From: Aestuariirhabdus sp049985285
GTDB taxonomy: Bacteria > Pseudomonadota > Gammaproteobacteria > Pseudomonadales > Aestuariirhabdaceae
Length of the DNA stretch: 64,000 nucleotides
Reading direction: 5' to 3'
Assembly: GCF_049985285.1 (NCBI RefSeq)
Contig: NZ_JBNIEU010000004.1
Coordinates: 1-64,000, forward strand
The translations under genes were made by a program, and so were the position numbers. The notes beneath the pieces were generated by a model. The model had not been told where the DNA came from. It made no database searches and saw only the letters and a list, made by a program, of their open reading frames with translations. Shown piece by piece: positions 62,778-64,000 of this stretch; position 1 is the stretch's first letter; every line of letters starts with the position of its first letter.

Positions 62778-64000
62778 CGCTAAACGCAAAATCAGCCACT
62801 AAATCCCCCGCCACTGCGCCCCTTGCGACAAGCATCATCTGCTTGCTTATGCTGTGTTGGGTTCCATTGGGGTGGGCGGAGAGTTTCATCGCTTCAGTCA
62901 ACCGCACGAATATAGGTCTCAACGAAACGGTGGAGCTCACCCTTCGCAGTGATAAACAGCAGTTCTTTAGCACACCCGATCTATCCCCACTGGCGGAGCA
63001 TTTCGATATCATCGGCCAGCGCCAAAGCAGTCAATTTACGATAACAAATGGTAAGAGCGTCTCCTGGACCGACTGGATTGTAGAGTTGCGCCCGAAGCGC
63101 GCAGGATTTGTGGTGGTTCCCCCGATTGTTTTAGACAACCTCGCGACAGATCCGATTACCCTCAAGGTCGCCAAAACGCCCTCCCAGTCTGACCAACCCC
63201 AAACTGCGGCGACTACTCCAGTTTACATTGAGTCCAGCGTTGATCTGGAAGAGGTCTATGTTCAACAACAGATCATCTACACTCTGCGGATTGTCCACTC
63301 AGTGCCGCTGTTCGATGACAGCCAACTCAGTGATCTTAAAATTGAAAACGCCATCGTCCAGTCCCTTGGAGAGCCCACGGCTCGCTCCGAGGTCATTAAT
63401 GGTACCCGCCATGGGGTGTTTGAACTGCAGTACGCCATTTACCCCCAGCGCAGCGGTGATCTGGTCATCCCCTCGCAGATATTCACCGCAACCGCAGCAG
63501 ACCAGGCGAATCGATTTGACCCCTTTCAACCACGGCCGGGAAAACGTCTGGCTATACGCTCCCCCGAGATCAGCATACGAGTCAATGCGGCTCCCCCTGA
63601 TAGAAATGAAAGCCCCTGGATTCCCGCCCGCGAACTGACCCTACAGCAACAATGGAGTGGCGATCCCACCGAGTTAAAAGTGGGAGACTCCATTACACGA
63701 ACCCTTATTTTGCAGGCAGACGGTTTGACCTTCGCTCAACTTCCTCCCCTGGTTGCCGCCCAGATCGATGGATTAAACGCCTACCCCGATAAACCTCAAA
63801 GCGAAAACAGACGTTCCGAGAACGGCATTCTGGGCACTACCCGGCTCTCCAGTGCCTACGTAGCGACCGAGCCCGGAGAGTATCAGCTTCCCTCGATAAC
63901 CCTGGAGTGGTTCGATACCCAGCTCGGGGAATCTCGAATGGCGACGCTCCCTGAGCAGGTGATCACCGTCATCGCGCCTGCCGCCCCAAAACAAACAGCG
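62771..64000 (+). CDS. BatD/oxygen-tolerance family protein, cut at window end
   Basis: A partial chain of about 410 residues that runs past the window end. The signal peptide includes SIICLLMLCWVPLGWAES. The following beta-rich domains start FIASVNRTNIGLNETVEL and contain TDWIVELRPKRAGFVVVPP, the usual BatD opening. The ATG lies in ATGGTAA and overlaps the previous stop. In the Bat operon it is an exported membrane-anchored protein and usually the last core gene. The transmembrane anchor expected near its end lies outside the window. Confidence 0.92.
   Translation, partial: MVTLNAKSATKSPATAPLATSIICLLMLCWVPLGWAESFIASVNRTNIGLNETVELTLRSDKQQFFSTPDLSPLAEHFDIIGQRQSSQFTITNGKSVSWTDWIVELRPKRAGFVVVPPIVLDNLATDPITLKVAKTPSQSDQPQTAATTPVYIESSVDLEEVYVQQQIIYTLRIVHSVPLFDDSQLSDLKIENAIVQSLGEPTARSEVINGTRHGVFELQYAIYPQRSGDLVIPSQIFTATAADQANRFDPFQPRPGKRLAIRSPEISIRVNAAPPDRNESPWIPARELTLQQQWSGDPTELKVGDSITRTLILQADGLTFAQLPPLVAAQIDGLNAYPDKPQSENRRSENGILGTTRLSSAYVATEPGEYQLPSITLEWFDTQLGESRMATLPEQVITVIAPAAPKQTA

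Overview
The window is a housekeeping-rich chromosomal stretch of a Gram-negative gammaproteobacterium, most likely a marine or aquatic member of the Pseudomonadales/Oceanospirillales grouping. The basis is gene content and order. The run dusA, tal, (terB), STAS, response-regulator/PP2C, PilZ, mlaA, and the runs rlmKL, rmf, pyrD and NAD-glutamate dehydrogenase, MoxR-DUF58-VWA, follow the order known from Pseudomonas. The species cannot be named from the sequence alone. No prophage, insertion sequence, CRISPR array or defence island was seen.

Layout. 1-490: minus-strand tRNA cluster (Ala, Glu, then a decaying tandem array of tRNA-Gly copies) behind a strong stable-RNA promoter and downstream of gltX. 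2.2-7.0 kb: a TSUP exporter, a cysteine-desulfurase-like enzyme and an Lrp regulator on the minus strand, divergent from a LysE exporter and an AraC regulator. 7.2-17.5 kb: mixed metabolic genes (propionyl-CoA synthetase, DUF3422, an EF-G paralogue, a solute-binding protein, glutaredoxin, gamma-glutamyltransferase, a deaminase, SirB2). 17.6-22.4 kb: an LTA-synthase-like sulfatase, a sialidase-fold protein with a coupled membrane protein, and small unknown genes. 22.4-26.9 kb: dUTPase, RmuC, a globin, an alcohol dehydrogenase and an unknown small gene. 26.8-29.1 kb: an Lrp regulator divergent from a 2-oxo-acid (phenylpyruvate/indolepyruvate type) decarboxylase. 29.2-40 kb: dusA, tal, terB, the STAS/PP2C switch, PilZ, mlaA, a KAS III, hrpA. 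40-47.6 kb: fadD, a lipase-like hydrolase with a MaoC hydratase, rraA, and the ppsA/ppsR divergent pair. 47.6-57.3 kb: rlmKL, a small secreted orphan, rmf, pyrD, DUF2835, the very large NAD-glutamate dehydrogenase. 57.5-64 kb: a MoxR/Bat operon running off the window end.

The genes that plainly work together are ppsA with its kinase/phosphorylase PpsR, the STAS antagonist with its PP2C phosphatase, the six-gene Bat operon (tightly spaced or overlapping), and the two Lrp-controlled divergent units. The least ordinary items are the tRNA-Gly array, which shows successive stages of tRNA decay side by side; a four-tract G-quadruplex repeat between the decarboxylase and dusA; a substituted HARKA motif in DusA; stacked inverted repeats in front of the PilZ gene; and a few orphan small proteins. 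I did not find a clearly new multi-gene system.
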